Shown: positions 18,506 through 27,743 of the stretch, one piece after another
Layout of the letters: each line of letters opens with the position of its first letter
Numbering within the stretch: position 1 is the first letter of the stretch
NCBI RefSeq assembly: GCF_030433715.1
Contig: NZ_JAROCC010000008.1
Coordinates: 116,363 to 180,362, forward strand
Direction of reading: 5' to 3'
Source of the DNA: Sporosarcina highlanderae
GTDB taxonomy: Bacteria > Bacillota > Bacilli > Bacillales_A > Planococcaceae
Length of the DNA stretch: 64,000 nucleotides
Position numbers and translations under genes: made by a program
Notes under the pieces: model-generated
Databases searched by the model: none
Seen by the model: only the letters and a program-made list of their open reading frames with translations
Told to the model about the DNA's origin: nothing

Positions 18506-18552
18506 AAAATAACGCCATGTTTACAAAAACATGCTAAACCTGGCGTTATTTT
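18506..18552 (-). terminator. Leaky intercistronic terminator after the receptor gene
   Basis: AAAATAACGCCA / TGGCGTTATTTT, read on the minus strand into TTTTTTATTTTTA. The position between receptor and permease genes fits partial termination that gives excess binding protein. Confidence 0.75.
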
Positions 18553-18562
18553 AACCCTTCAA

Positions 18563-20131
18563 TTACTTGGAATTTGAAACGTTCCAGAAAATAAGTCCAT
18601 CAATATCTTCCAATTGAGATAGTGATGTACGACCTGCGAAAAGCATATCTCCGTCACCCATTTTGATAGCAGGTTTATACTCTAAGAAGAACGCTTGTAG
18701 TTCGTCATAGTATTTACGTGCTTCATCAAGAGATGGTGCTGTACGGATCTTAGCTGTAATTGGAGCTAACTTCTCGCTATTTGTCCAACCCACATAGTCC
18801 GGTCTTGACCAAACAAGGGATGTTGGCTCAACTTTACCTTTATTAGTAATGATTGTGATATCGAATGCAGATGGATCATTACGGCGTTCTGAGAACGTCG
18901 GCCAGTCATACACTTCAAGCTTCACGTTTACGCCAGCTTTTTTCAATTGCTCTTGAACAACGATTGAAGCGTTGTACATATGGTCATAATCACGGGAAGT
19001 CATCAGGCGGATTTCTTCGCCTTTATAACCAGCTTCAGCAAATAATTTTTTAGCAAGTTCTGCATCTTGTTTGCCATATTCATCTTTACCAAGATCGCTA
19101 TACCATTGTGCTTCTTGGTTCGCTAACATGACATGGTGATTCGTTTTGTAGAATTCCGGGTTAACAAATGCCGCTTTCAAAACGTCTTCTTTCTTTACTG
19201 CTGCGTTTACCGCATCACGTGCAACCTGATTTGCGAAAAGGCCTTCTTTTTTATTGAAATAAAGCAATAATAGTTCACGAGGAACACTTTTCAGTACAAC
19301 GTCTTTGTTCGCTTTCAACTGATCCACGTTATCGATTGGCATCTCCATACCAGCGTCGTATTCCCCTGATAGAAGTCCGGCAACACGTGTAGAAGAATCC
19401 GGAACAAAAACAATGTAAAGATCATCTACTAATGCTTCACGTTTCCCAGCAAGGCCGTCCCCCGGCTCATCACGGTGGGAATAGTCTTCAAATTTCGTCA
19501 TGTGAATATGTTGGTTTTGTTTCCAGTCCTTGAATTTGAATGGGCCAGTACCGATATATTCAGTAACTTTTTCCTTCTCTTCCTTACCTTCAAGAACAGA
19601 AGCAGGCATGATGGATGGTGATTCACCGCCTGAATATGATAAAACAAGTGTTGCTGTTGAAGTTGGTTGAGCCATTTCAAGTAGGACAGTGTACTCATCC
19701 ACTTCAGAGAAGTTTGCACCTTTGAAAGTCTCTTTACCTGAGCTCGAAACGTGGATCCATCGGTTCATCGATGCAACAACGTCTTTTGCTTTCAGTTCTT
19801 CGCCGTTATGGAATTTAACACCCTTACGCAATTTAAATTCAATTGTCTTACCATCTTCTTTATATGATTCTGCAAGCATTGGTTGAATTCCGCCTTTAGA
19901 GTCAAACGTCAAAAGAGTTTCAAAAATATTTCTTGCAATATTTGAAGAAATTGTTGTTGTATTTACATGCGTGTCCAATGTTGGCGGCTCAGAAGGCACT
20001 GCAACCCTCAATTCTCCCCCTGATGTCGTTCCTTTTTTCGTCGTATCCGCCCCAGCCTTGTCATCCTTCGAACAACCTGCAAGTGCAAGTAATAGGACGC
20101 CTAAAAATATGGCATACTTAATGAACTTCAT
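18563..20131 (-). CDS. Peptide/nickel ABC importer receptor lipoprotein
   Basis: 522 residues from ATG 20131 (AGGGGG upstream; a longer in-frame start lacks a site). Lipobox ALAGC (Cys20), then the family-5 solute-binding fold: GELRVAVPSEPPTLDTHVNTT, LAESYKEDGKTIEFKLRKGVKFHNGEELKAKDVVAS and TGPFKFKDW. It captures peptides or a related ligand outside the membrane for the downstream permease and ATPase genes. It is the first gene of the operon. Ligand specificity cannot be read; the family includes dipeptide, glutathione and nickel-chelate receptors. Confidence 0.9.
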   Translation of the reverse strand: MKFIKYAIFLGVLLLALAGCSKDDKAGADTTKKGTTSGGELRVAVPSEPPTLDTHVNTTTISSNIARNIFETLLTFDSKGGIQPMLAESYKEDGKTIEFKLRKGVKFHNGEELKAKDVVASMNRWIHVSSSGKETFKGANFSEVDEYTVLLEMAQPTSTATLVLSYSGGESPSIMPASVLEGKEEKEKVTEYIGTGPFKFKDWKQNQHIHMTKFEDYSHRDEPGDGLAGKREALVDDLYIVFVPDSSTRVAGLLSGEYDAGMEMPIDNVDQLKANKDVVLKSVPRELLLLYFNKKEGLFANQVARDAVNAAVKKEDVLKAAFVNPEFYKTNHHVMLANQEAQWYSDLGKDEYGKQDAELAKKLFAEAGYKGEEIRLMTSRDYDHMYNASIVVQEQLKKAGVNVKLEVYDWPTFSERRNDPSAFDITIITNKGKVEPTSLVWSRPDYVGWTNSEKLAPITAKIRTAPSLDEARKYYDELQAFFLEYKPAIKMGDGDMLFAGRTSLSQLEDIDGLIFWNVSNSK

Positions 20132-20325
20132 TCCAATTCCCCCTGTTTTTTCAGTAATTAAACCCAAACAAAAAATAGGTCCCTAATGACAGCGGTTACA
20201 TATCAATAAAACCATCTTTTGTATACTTCGAAATTTACCATAAGTTAAACTGACATAATAGATTGACTACTTAAAATGAATTAAAACATTTGAATACATT
20301 TTGTTCATTAAAACCACTGAATCTT

Positions 20326-22983
20326 TTAATCCATCAACTGCCGTACTACTCTCTGCATAATACCGCCATGTTGATAGGTTTCCACATCCACTATATTATC
20401 GAGGCGGACAATGACTTCGAAGGTGAGAACGGTTCCGTCCTCTCGCTCGGCTTTCATTTTGATCTTTTCACCCGGCTGGATTTGATAGGATAAGCCGACT
20501 GTACTGAAGACTTCCCTCCCGGTTATCCCGAGTGTTTGCGCATTTTCATGAGGAATGAATTGGAGCGGTAAAACACCCATCCCGACTAAGTTACTCCGAT
20601 GGATTCGTTCAAAGCTTTCCGCAAGGACCATTTTGACTCCTAAGAGCTGAACGCCTTTAGCAGCCCAATCCCTTGAACTCCCTGTCCCATATTCTTTTCC
20701 GGCGATAATCAAAAGAGGTGTCTCATCCTGTTTATATTTCGTGGATGCTTCATAAATGGACAGTATTTCGCCGGTTGGAAAATAATTTGTCACACCTCCC
20801 TCCGAGCCCGGTACAAGCTTATTTCGAATACGAAGATTAGCCATCGCTCCACGGACCATAACATGGTGATTCCCGCGACGTGAAGGATAGGAATTAAAAT
20901 CTTGCGGCTTTACGCCCATTTCTTTTAAATATTCACCGGCCATGCTTTTCGCAGTTATGATACCAGACGGTGAAAGATGATCAGTTGTCACCGAGTCACC
21001 AAAAAACGCCAATACCCTTGCCCTTTCAAAGTCTTTAATCGGTGTTGGAGTTTGGTTCAAGTCCTGCAAAAACGGTGGTTGCTGAACGTATGTGGAAGAA
21101 GCGTCCCATTCATATAATTGACCTTTGGGTATACTAATCTTGTTCCAACTGTCATTGGCGTCGTATACATCTTGATAGCGATTTTTAAAGAGTTCAGGAC
21201 GGATCACATCTGCAATCCACTTTTGAACTTCAGCGGATGTTGGCCAAATATCGCGTAAAAATACGGGTTCATTTTGTGAGTTCATTCCAATCGGTTCATT
21301 CGCGAAGTCAATATCCACAGTTCCCGCAAGCGCATAGGCAACAACAAGTGGCGGCGATGCAAGGTAATTCGCCTTGATCTCCGGATGGACGCGCCCTTCA
21401 AAATTCCGATTTCCAGATAGGACACTTGCTACAGTCAAATCATGTTCTTCAATAGCTTGGCTGATTTCTGTCGGAAGTGGACCTGAATTTCCAATGCAAG
21501 TTGCGCAGCCATACCCCGCAACATGGAATCCTAATTTCTCTAAGTACGTTAACAGTCCCGATCCTCTTAAATAATCCGTCACGACACGCGATCCTGGCGT
21601 CAATGAACTTTTAACATAGTTGGGCTTTTCCAATCCTTTTTCCACTGCGTTTTTTGCAAGGAGTCCAGCCATCATTAGCACAGTCGGATTTGATGTATTT
21701 GTACAACTTGTAATTGCAGCAAGAACAACTGATCCGTGCGTAATATTGTTTTTGTTTTTCCCAAGCTGTTCTTCAGTTAGTCCATAGCCTCCTTCTGAAA
21801 CGGGTTGACGAATGATTGTTTGATACGCCTGTTTCATATCCGTCAAACTGATTCGATCTTGAGGACGTTTCGGCCCTGCAAGGGAAGTTGTGATTGTCGA
21901 TAAATCCAATTCGATCATTTCCGGATAATAAGAAGCCTCACTATTCTCTTCCATGAACATTCCTTGGGCTTTGTAATAGGTTTCGATTAACTTGAGGTGC
22001 ACCTCACTTCGCCCAATTTGACGCAAATACTTGATCGTTTCCCGGTCAACCGGAAAGAACCCCATTGTCGCGCCATATTCGGGAGCCATATTGGCTACAG
22101 CCGCCCTGTCAGCAACACTCATCGAGTGGACACCTGGTCCAAAGAACTCTACAAACTTCCCGACGACGCCATGCGTTCGAAGTAGATTCGTTATCGTTAA
22201 TGCCAAATCGGTAGCGGTTACTCCTTCCTGAAGTGCCCCGGTTAATCGTACAGCTAAAACCTCCGGAACAACGAAATACAAAGGCTGTCCCAACATGGCG
22301 GCTTCCGCTTCGATTCCGCCCACTCCCCATGCCACAATTCCAAGACCATTAATCATCGTCGTATGCGAATCCGTTCCAACGAGAGAATCCGGAAACAAAA
22401 CGGTTCGGCCATCCACCTCTTCTTCAGTGACCACCGACGATAAATACTCCATATTGATTTGATGCATAATTCCTGTCGCGGGTGGAACGACATGTAAATT
22501 TTCGAATGCATGCTGAGCCCACCGAAGAAAACGGAACCGTTCCATATTTCGTTCCATATTCAATTTCTCATTCATTTCCATCGCCTCAGGGCTTCCATGA
22601 TAGTCAACGGCAACTGAATGGTCGACAACAAGGTCCACCGGGATTAACGGATTTACTTTTGAAGCATCCCCTCCCTTTTCGGTAATCGTCTCCCGCATTG
22701 CCGCAAGGTCCACAATCGCTGGCAGACCCGTCGTGTCATGCAATAGAATGCGGGCTGGCATAAATGGAACTTCTTCATTTTTATTGCGCTCAGCCGTCCA
22801 GTTCGCAAGTTTCCTAATATGTTCCTTCGTTATGGCGCTTCCGTCATATTTACGAATCGCCGCCTCAAGCAAGACTTTTATTGAATAAGGTAACTTCTTT
22901 ATATTTCCGTGTGTCGCCATTGATTCAATTGGGTAATAATGAAATTCCTTGCCGTTTATCTGTAATGTTGAAGTCGTGTACAC
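20326..22983 (-). CDS. acnA: Aconitate hydratase
   Basis: An 885-residue enzyme of the AcnA/IRP type that isomerises citrate to isocitrate in the citric acid cycle. The three 4Fe-4S ligands are visible as Cys427 (SCTNTSNP) and Cys493/Cys496 (GCATCIGNSGPL). Other family motifs are SLVGTDSHTTMINGLG, the swivel domain with FGDSVTTDHLSPSG, and YGTGSSRDWAAKG. Full length. The ATG follows AGGAGGACAACAATG. A LysR-type regulator is transcribed divergently, so it probably controls this gene; related LysR proteins (CcpC) repress aconitase in Bacillus. AcnA proteins can also bind mRNA when iron is scarce, known for the family only. Confidence 0.96.
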   Translation of the reverse strand: MYTTSTLQINGKEFHYYPIESMATHGNIKKLPYSIKVLLEAAIRKYDGSAITKEHIRKLANWTAERNKNEEVPFMPARILLHDTTGLPAIVDLAAMRETITEKGGDASKVNPLIPVDLVVDHSVAVDYHGSPEAMEMNEKLNMERNMERFRFLRWAQHAFENLHVVPPATGIMHQINMEYLSSVVTEEEVDGRTVLFPDSLVGTDSHTTMINGLGIVAWGVGGIEAEAAMLGQPLYFVVPEVLAVRLTGALQEGVTATDLALTITNLLRTHGVVGKFVEFFGPGVHSMSVADRAAVANMAPEYGATMGFFPVDRETIKYLRQIGRSEVHLKLIETYYKAQGMFMEENSEASYYPEMIELDLSTITTSLAGPKRPQDRISLTDMKQAYQTIIRQPVSEGGYGLTEEQLGKNKNNITHGSVVLAAITSCTNTSNPTVLMMAGLLAKNAVEKGLEKPNYVKSSLTPGSRVVTDYLRGSGLLTYLEKLGFHVAGYGCATCIGNSGPLPTEISQAIEEHDLTVASVLSGNRNFEGRVHPEIKANYLASPPLVVAYALAGTVDIDFANEPIGMNSQNEPVFLRDIWPTSAEVQKWIADVIRPELFKNRYQDVYDANDSWNKISIPKGQLYEWDASSTYVQQPPFLQDLNQTPTPIKDFERARVLAFFGDSVTTDHLSPSGIITAKSMAGEYLKEMGVKPQDFNSYPSRRGNHHVMVRGAMANLRIRNKLVPGSEGGVTNYFPTGEILSIYEASTKYKQDETPLLIIAGKEYGTGSSRDWAAKGVQLLGVKMVLAESFERIHRSNLVGMGVLPLQFIPHENAQTLGITGREVFSTVGLSYQIQPGEKIKMKAEREDGTVLTFEVIVRLDNIVDVETYQHGGIMQRVVRQLMD

Positions 22984-23115
22984 ATTGTTGTCCTCCTAAT
23001 GAGTGTTCTTTATTAAGAGTAATGCAGTTTTGATCTTACGAAAAATAGCGTTCTTTCATTGTTGATTATGCTCTTTTTGAATGGGACTTTCAGAATAAAC
23101 TTCCTTATGATATAT

Positions 23116-23133
23116 TGATTGAAACTTCAATCA
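23116..23133. promoter_or_regulatory. Palindromic operator at the LysR/aconitase divergence
   Basis: TGATTGAA-AC-TTCAATCA, a perfect 8-base inverted repeat just upstream of the LysR ribosome site, overlapping its likely -10/+1 region. It fits an autoregulatory binding site. Confidence 0.55.
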
Positions 23134-23148
23134 GTTGGAGGGATTAAT

Positions 23149-24012
23149 GTGGATGAGAGGGATTGGCTTATTATTCATACGCTTTACCAGGAAAAAAACA
23201 TTACGAATACAGGAAAAGCTATGTTTATTTCACAGCCGACACTAACAAAGCGGTTACAGCAAATTGAAACGAAATTAGGTGCGAAAATTGTAGATCGCGG
23301 TGTCAAAGGAGTACAATTCACACCTGAAGGCGAGTATTTGGCGAAGCGGGCAACGGAACTTTTGGACACATTCCGTGAGATAAAAGAGGATGTCGATAAC
23401 TTTAACCACTATATCGCCGGTACATTGCGCCTCGGCGTCTCCAATTTCATCAGTAAATACCTACTTCCCAATTGGCTTGCCGATTTTGAAAAACAGTTTC
23501 CAGACGTTGAATTTCAAGTAGAAACCGGTTATAGCAAACAAATCAACCAACTCGCTTTTAATCAAGACATACATATCGGATTTATTAGAGGCAATTACAA
23601 TTGGCCAGGTGAAAAGGAATTACTATTTGAAGAATCGCTCTGCATCGCTTCGATTCACCCAATCGATTTAGAGAACCTACCAAACTTGCCAAGAATCGAT
23701 TACCAAACCGACACACTTTACAAGCATTTAACCGATAATTGGTGGGCAGAACGCTACTCCCAACCGCCACTTGTAAAAGTCACAGTCGACCGCGGAGATA
23801 CTTGTAAGGAAATGGTTTTGAGCGGTCTTGGGTATGCAATCTTGCCGTCTCTTTTTTTAATGGATACTCCACATGTGTATCAATCACCCTTGCAAACAAA
23901 GGATGGTCATCCCCTTACGCAAAAAACATGGATGATCTATCACAAAGAATCTGAAAAGCTTAATGTGGTGAAGGCATTTGTAGACTTTATAAAGAGGGCG
24001 CCTTTTGTCTAA
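23149..24012 (+). CDS. LysR-family transcriptional regulator
   Basis: 287 residues. The N-terminal winged helix has FISQPTLTKRLQQIETKLGAKIVDRGVKGVQFTPEGE, and a LysR effector-binding domain follows (about 90-285, beginning GTLRLGVSNFISKYLLPNWL). GTG 23149 is preferred because GGAGGG lies six bases upstream; a TTG at 23119 is in frame but precedes that site. Divergent from acnA with a 165-base shared control region, so the most likely target is aconitase together with autoregulation. The effector is unknown; citrate would be the obvious candidate by analogy. Confidence 0.88.
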   Translation: MDERDWLIIHTLYQEKNITNTGKAMFISQPTLTKRLQQIETKLGAKIVDRGVKGVQFTPEGEYLAKRATELLDTFREIKEDVDNFNHYIAGTLRLGVSNFISKYLLPNWLADFEKQFPDVEFQVETGYSKQINQLAFNQDIHIGFIRGNYNWPGEKELLFEESLCIASIHPIDLENLPNLPRIDYQTDTLYKHLTDNWWAERYSQPPLVKVTVDRGDTCKEMVLSGLGYAILPSLFLMDTPHVYQSPLQTKDGHPLTQKTWMIYHKESEKLNVVKAFVDFIKRAPFV

Positions 24013-24069
24013 CCTGCGCCCTATTTTTGTGCATTAAAAAAGACAGGCTTTTCAGGCCCATCCCATTGG

Positions 24070-24681
24070 TCATGATAAAAACTCATCTAAATACGCAATG
24101 ACCTTTTCCCTATCCCCGGACACATTCGCCGCCCTTTTTTGATCCTTATCTTCTTTGTCGAGCGCCTTTATCAATACTTCATCTTCCATTGAACGTGGAA
24201 CAACTACGACACCATCCGCATCCCCCACAATTAGATCGCCGGGTTGAACTGAGACACCTCCACAGGAAATTGGTACGTTTATAGCCCCATCACCTGCTTT
24301 TCCGCTTGCCGCAACAGTAGTTCCCTTGCAGAATACAGGAAAATCAAGATGTTTAGCCCCAACTATATCGCGAATGACCCCATCTATAACAACCCCTTGA
24401 ATACCAAGCGTCTGCGCCAGTCCAAGGATGAAATCACCCGCAATCGCCCGATACGTATCCCCCTTCGCATCGATGACAAGCACATCCCCTTGATGCGCCT
24501 CGCGAATCGCTTTCAGCACAACAAGATTATCACCGACCGGCATCTGGACAGTAAAAGCACGACCGACAATTTTATATTCTTCTTTTAATGGCTTAATCGA
24601 GGCATCAAGATTGGTTAGGCCATTTAACGCGTCGGAAATGCTTGTTGTTGGGATTTTTTGAAACTGATCTATTATGTTCAT
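24070..24681 (-). CDS. RraA-like / HMG-CHA aldolase family protein
   Basis: 203 residues of the RraA fold. Start MNIIDQFQKIPTTSISDAL; motif GIQGVVIDGVIRDI supplies the Arg-Asp pair that binds metal and substrate, and GDLIVGDADGVVVVP is the conserved end strand. Members are either 4-hydroxy-4-methyl-2-oxoglutarate/oxaloacetate-decarboxylating aldolases or RNase E regulators; Bacillales lack classical RNase E, so the enzyme role (pyruvate or oxaloacetate metabolism) is preferred. The start at 24681 is seven bases after AAGGAGG. Convergent with the LysR gene. Confidence 0.85.
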   Translation of the reverse strand: MNIIDQFQKIPTTSISDALNGLTNLDASIKPLKEEYKIVGRAFTVQMPVGDNLVVLKAIREAHQGDVLVIDAKGDTYRAIAGDFILGLAQTLGIQGVVIDGVIRDIVGAKHLDFPVFCKGTTVAASGKAGDGAINVPISCGGVSVQPGDLIVGDADGVVVVPRSMEDEVLIKALDKEDKDQKRAANVSGDREKVIAYLDEFLS

Positions 24682-24893
24682 GTTCCCGCCTCCTTGAAAT
24701 AGGTATACAAATATCGTATCAAGTGTGCTGGTATGTGGGAAATAGGGTTTATTTATGGTTAGTGATGCTTTATTTGAATAGTGCATTTTAAAAATGGTTA
24801 GGATACGTTGCTATAAAATAATCCTTCGCCGCGGTTGATACAAAAAAGAGAGCCCCTCTTTGGAAGCTTCCCGCATCCAATCCAAAAATAAAA

Positions 24894-24927
24894 AGACCCT
24901 ACAGAAATCAATGTGACTCTGTAGGGC
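24894..24927 (-). terminator. Terminator of the flagellin gene
   Basis: GACCCTACAGA / TCTGTAGGG hairpin, followed on the minus strand by CTTTTTATTTTTGG. Confidence 0.85.
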
Positions 24928-24951
24928 CCCTATATTAGTCCAAAATAAATT

Positions 24952-25767
24952 TCACTTTAAGAGTTGCAATATCTCAGTTGAGATTTCATTCGCTTTTTTC
25001 ATCATAGCTTGGGCGGCTTGTAAGATAGTTTGATTACTTGTAAGTTCCGTGACTTCCTTAGCAATATCCACATCCCGTAGACGTGATTCGGCAGCGATTA
25101 AATTCTCTTGATAGTTTTTCACGCTTGAGCCTATATGCTCAAGAACATTTTCATAAGCTCCAAATTTGGACCGTTCGGAAGAGACTTGATTTATAGCTTT
25201 GTCCACTTTTGTAATTAATGACTCGGAGTCTGCACGTGTTTTCACTAAAAAAGGATCTAATCCAAGGTTATCAGCTGTTGCATCCGTCAGTTGAATCTTA
25301 AACTGATGTCCTGCATTAGGACCAACTTGGATAATGAATTCTTCATTTTTACCATTCAATAATTTCTTGTTTTGGAATGCGGTCGACATCGCGAGGTCGT
25401 CTATCCCTTCTAAAATCCCATTGACTTCTATTTGGATAAATTCACGATCCGTGTCAGACACAGTATCGCTGGCGGCTTGCACAGTCAGTTCCCGTAATCG
25501 CATCAAATTGGGATCGGATATTAGACCAAGCCCTCCATCGGCAACTCGAATTAGAGATATACCGACGTCAATATTTTTGGCTGCTTCCTCAAGCCCCCTG
25601 ATTTGTCCACGCATCTTTTCAGATATAGCTAACCCGGATGCATCGTCGCCCGCAGTATTAATTCTCTGTCCGGACGATAATTTATTGAGTGACTTTGTTA
25701 TTGAATTATTAGTAAGCTGTTGATTCCTATAATTGTTGAGATTAGATATATTGTGGTTTATTCTCAT
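24952..25767 (-). CDS. hag: Flagellin
   Basis: 271 residues from the usual MRINHNI start (in-frame ATGs lie at 25782 and 25776). The N-terminal D0/D1 part (NLNNYRNQQLTNNSITKSLNKLSSGQRINTAGDDASGLAISEKMRGQIRGL) and the C-terminal part (ESRLRDVDIAKEVTELTSNQTILQAAQAMM) are conserved; the variable surface region between them is very short (about residues 130-190), as in minimal Bacillus flagellins. The end ILQLLK is slightly atypical. It polymerises into the flagellar filament after export. It stands alone, with no secretion or chaperone genes nearby, and no clear sigma-D promoter was seen upstream. Confidence 0.93.
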   Translation of the reverse strand: MRINHNISNLNNYRNQQLTNNSITKSLNKLSSGQRINTAGDDASGLAISEKMRGQIRGLEEAAKNIDVGISLIRVADGGLGLISDPNLMRLRELTVQAASDTVSDTDREFIQIEVNGILEGIDDLAMSTAFQNKKLLNGKNEEFIIQVGPNAGHQFKIQLTDATADNLGLDPFLVKTRADSESLITKVDKAINQVSSERSKFGAYENVLEHIGSSVKNYQENLIAAESRLRDVDIAKEVTELTSNQTILQAAQAMMKKANEISTEILQLLK

Positions 25768-25892
25768 TTTCCCCATTCCCATTCCCTTGTTTTTCTATTT
25801 TCCTAATACGTATAGCATACTACTTACTACCTGTATTGTAATAATACCATTGAAAAAATATTATAAATAGTATCCTTATACCTAACAAATAA

Positions 25893-25922
25893 TAAAAAAA
25901 AGAGATACCACAATGGTATCCC
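25893..25922 (-). terminator. Terminator of the prenyltransferase gene
   Basis: GATACCA-caa-TGGTATC (25904-25920), then TCTTTTTTTT on the minus strand. Confidence 0.85.
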
Positions 25923-25925
25923 CAA

Positions 25926-26732
25926 TCATTTGTTTAACGCCCCTATTCCCTCATTCACACCGCCAAAACGACGGCACCTTGCTTGGAAATCCTCAACAGC
26001 ACTCAACAAACATTCTTCATCAAAATCCGGCCAATAGACATCCGTGAAATTGAACTCGGCATAAGCTAACTGCCATAACATGAAATTTGATAATCTAATT
26101 TCTCCACTCGTTCGGATCAACAAGTCAGGCTCTGGTAAATGGGAGGTCATTAGCTTGGATTCAATGAGTGCTTCATCAATATCCTCCGGGCGAATCTCCC
26201 CATTTTTAGTCATTTCCCCAATCGCTTTCACCACATCCACCAATTCAAGGCGACTGCCGTAGTTCATTGCAAAGTTCAAAACAAGACCATCATTGGTAGC
26301 CGTTGCGTCCATCGCATTTTTGATGGCCTTTTGTGTATGTGATGGTAATGCTGAAAAATCACCAATCATTTCTACCCTTACGTTTTCCTCAATAAGTTCA
26401 GGCAGATATGTGGATAAAAACTCGACAGGGAGCTTCATAAGGAAATCGACTTCAAATCTTGGTCTTTTCCAATTTTCGGTGGAAAATGCGTATAAGGTTA
26501 ACACACGAATACCGAGTCGATTAGCAAATCGCGTGATCTTACGTACGGTATTCATACCTTCACGATGCCCCATTACACGCGGTAGATTACGTTGTTTTGC
26601 CCATCGTCCATTTCCATCCATAATAATTGCTACATGGGAGGGGACAATTTTCTGTCGGACCTCATCAACACGAAAGGATAAAGTTTTCTCCTCTACATCT
26701 GGTGACTTCTTCCACCAAATTTTTTCAAGCAT
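25926..26732 (-). CDS. uppS: Isoprenyl (undecaprenyl) diphosphate synthase, cis type
   Basis: 268 residues. Family motifs: HVAIIMDGNGRWAK (catalytic Asp and diphosphate binding), GHREGMNTVRKI, LYAFSTENWKRP, and the C-terminal RTSGEIRLSNFMLWQ and FTDVYWPDF. It adds isopentenyl units to make the lipid carrier for cell-wall synthesis or a shorter cis-prenyl chain. It is not in the usual frr-uppS-cdsA-dxr cluster, so it is probably a second copy. The N-terminal 35 residues before HVAII are longer than in minimal enzymes. The start at 26732 is seven bases after TAGGAGGG. Confidence 0.9.
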   Translation of the reverse strand: MLEKIWWKKSPDVEEKTLSFRVDEVRQKIVPSHVAIIMDGNGRWAKQRNLPRVMGHREGMNTVRKITRFANRLGIRVLTLYAFSTENWKRPRFEVDFLMKLPVEFLSTYLPELIEENVRVEMIGDFSALPSHTQKAIKNAMDATATNDGLVLNFAMNYGSRLELVDVVKAIGEMTKNGEIRPEDIDEALIESKLMTSHLPEPDLLIRTSGEIRLSNFMLWQLAYAEFNFTDVYWPDFDEECLLSAVEDFQARCRRFGGVNEGIGALNK

Positions 26733-27437
26733 ACTGTCCCTCCTACTTTTCTCTCCCATCAACTATTTGGTCACTATTTATTTTCAATTATTTGTATATT
26801 TCTCAAGATGATAGAGTCATATTGTCACTATATCACTCTTCTTGTCGAATTGGAATACAATTTCAATTTCATTGGTTTATTAGGCCTACTATCTCGCCGA
26901 ATTATTGCTACCAATTATGTGAAATAATTAATTTTAAATACGGACTTTATCACTAATTAATGGGTCTATTAAACTCACAAAAATAGTTATCTACTATTCA
27001 GGACGCGTCATATCACCAAAGGTTCCCGAGGAAACAAAACCATCAGAAACTTCCTACAAATTCGCAACCTGTCAGAAGAGTAGTCAAGTACCAGCCAGTG
27101 TAATTTACGTTTTTGCCTGTAACCAATTCTTTTTGATTCAACATATATGATGTTAACGCACTACAAAATGCGACAAAATATTCTCATCTAATGCCTTTTA
27201 CATATCCATTTCGCCATATCTAAGTCGTTTGATTGTTAAAAACCAGTTCACTGCACGACGAAATAGGTCGAAATGCGTTGTCGAAAGAAATTCCACATTA
27301 TTTATTCGCAATCTATAGGTAAAACCTAATATAGGGTGTATAATAACGGTACGCAATCATTTTACTTATTCACTATCTTTTAATAACTCTGAATAAATTA
27401 ATTATCACCAACCAGTGTTTTATGGAAGGAGGATTTT
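26733..27437. other. AT-rich 705-base gap without a recognisable gene
   Basis: No open frame with a ribosome site and no hairpin with a T-run was seen. A good -10 (TATAAT, 27339-27344) lies about 95 bases upstream of the 35-residue gene, but its -35 is poor. A short palindrome TAGGT-aa-AACCTA lies just before it (27317-27327). The rest holds nothing that I can support. Confidence 0.5.
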
Positions 27438-27545
27438 ATGTCAAAGTGGATGGGAAAATGGCTATGTAAGCTATCCGGGTACCATCGGATGGACTACTAT
27501 TCCAATACATGCCGGCGTTGTGGACATGTTAGAAGAAAGGGATAA
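27438..27545 (+). CDS. 35-residue CxxC (zinc-ribbon-like) peptide
   Basis: MSKWMGKWLCKLSGYHRMDY followed by a CRRCGHVRRKG end. Two cysteine sites (Cys10, and Cys25-x-x-Cys28) with basic residues resemble the short CKLFGHK...C-x-x-CG zinc-finger peptides often seen in phages and Bacillales. ATG 27438 is four bases after AAGGAGG-AT, an excellent ribosome site, and a strong terminator follows at 27573-27615, so the unit is compact and complete. The function is unknown; nucleic-acid binding is a guess. A longer overlapping reading in another frame lacks a ribosome site and is not preferred. Confidence 0.6.
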   Translation: MSKWMGKWLCKLSGYHRMDYYSNTCRRCGHVRRKG

Positions 27546-27572
27546 AAGAGGAATAGATTCTTGGGGGAAAGG

Positions 27573-27615
27573 GGCAATCCGAAAGTTAACTGTAACTTTC
27601 CGGTATGCCTTTTTT
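27573..27615 (+). terminator. Terminator of the 35-residue gene
   Basis: GGCAaTCCGaAAGTTA / TAACTTtCCGGtATGCC followed by TTTTTT. Confidence 0.8.
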
Positions 27616-27665
27616 GTTATGTTTTCTTTATGTAAAGTTAGAGGAAAGATTTCTTGAAGAATAAA

Positions 27666-27697
27666 TACCAGCTAATTCCCCGTGGAACTAACTGGTA
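27666..27697 (-). terminator. Terminator of the gene at 27744-28445
   Basis: TACCAGcTAaTTCC / GGAAcTAaCTGGTA imperfect hairpin, followed on the minus strand by TTTATTCTTC. Confidence 0.6.
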
Positions 27698-27743
27698 CTT
27701 TATTACCTTAAAAGGAAAGTCTATAAATAGGATATGATAGCTA

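Noticed and set aside
24952..25925. Sigma-D promoter upstream of flagellin
   Set aside because: No TAAA-N15-GCCGATAT-like pair was found in the gap to the prenyltransferase gene.
27415..27657. 80-codon frame overlapping the 35-residue peptide
   Set aside because: No ribosome site at its start, and it runs through the terminator hairpin at 27573-27615; the shorter frame has an ideal AGGAGG site.
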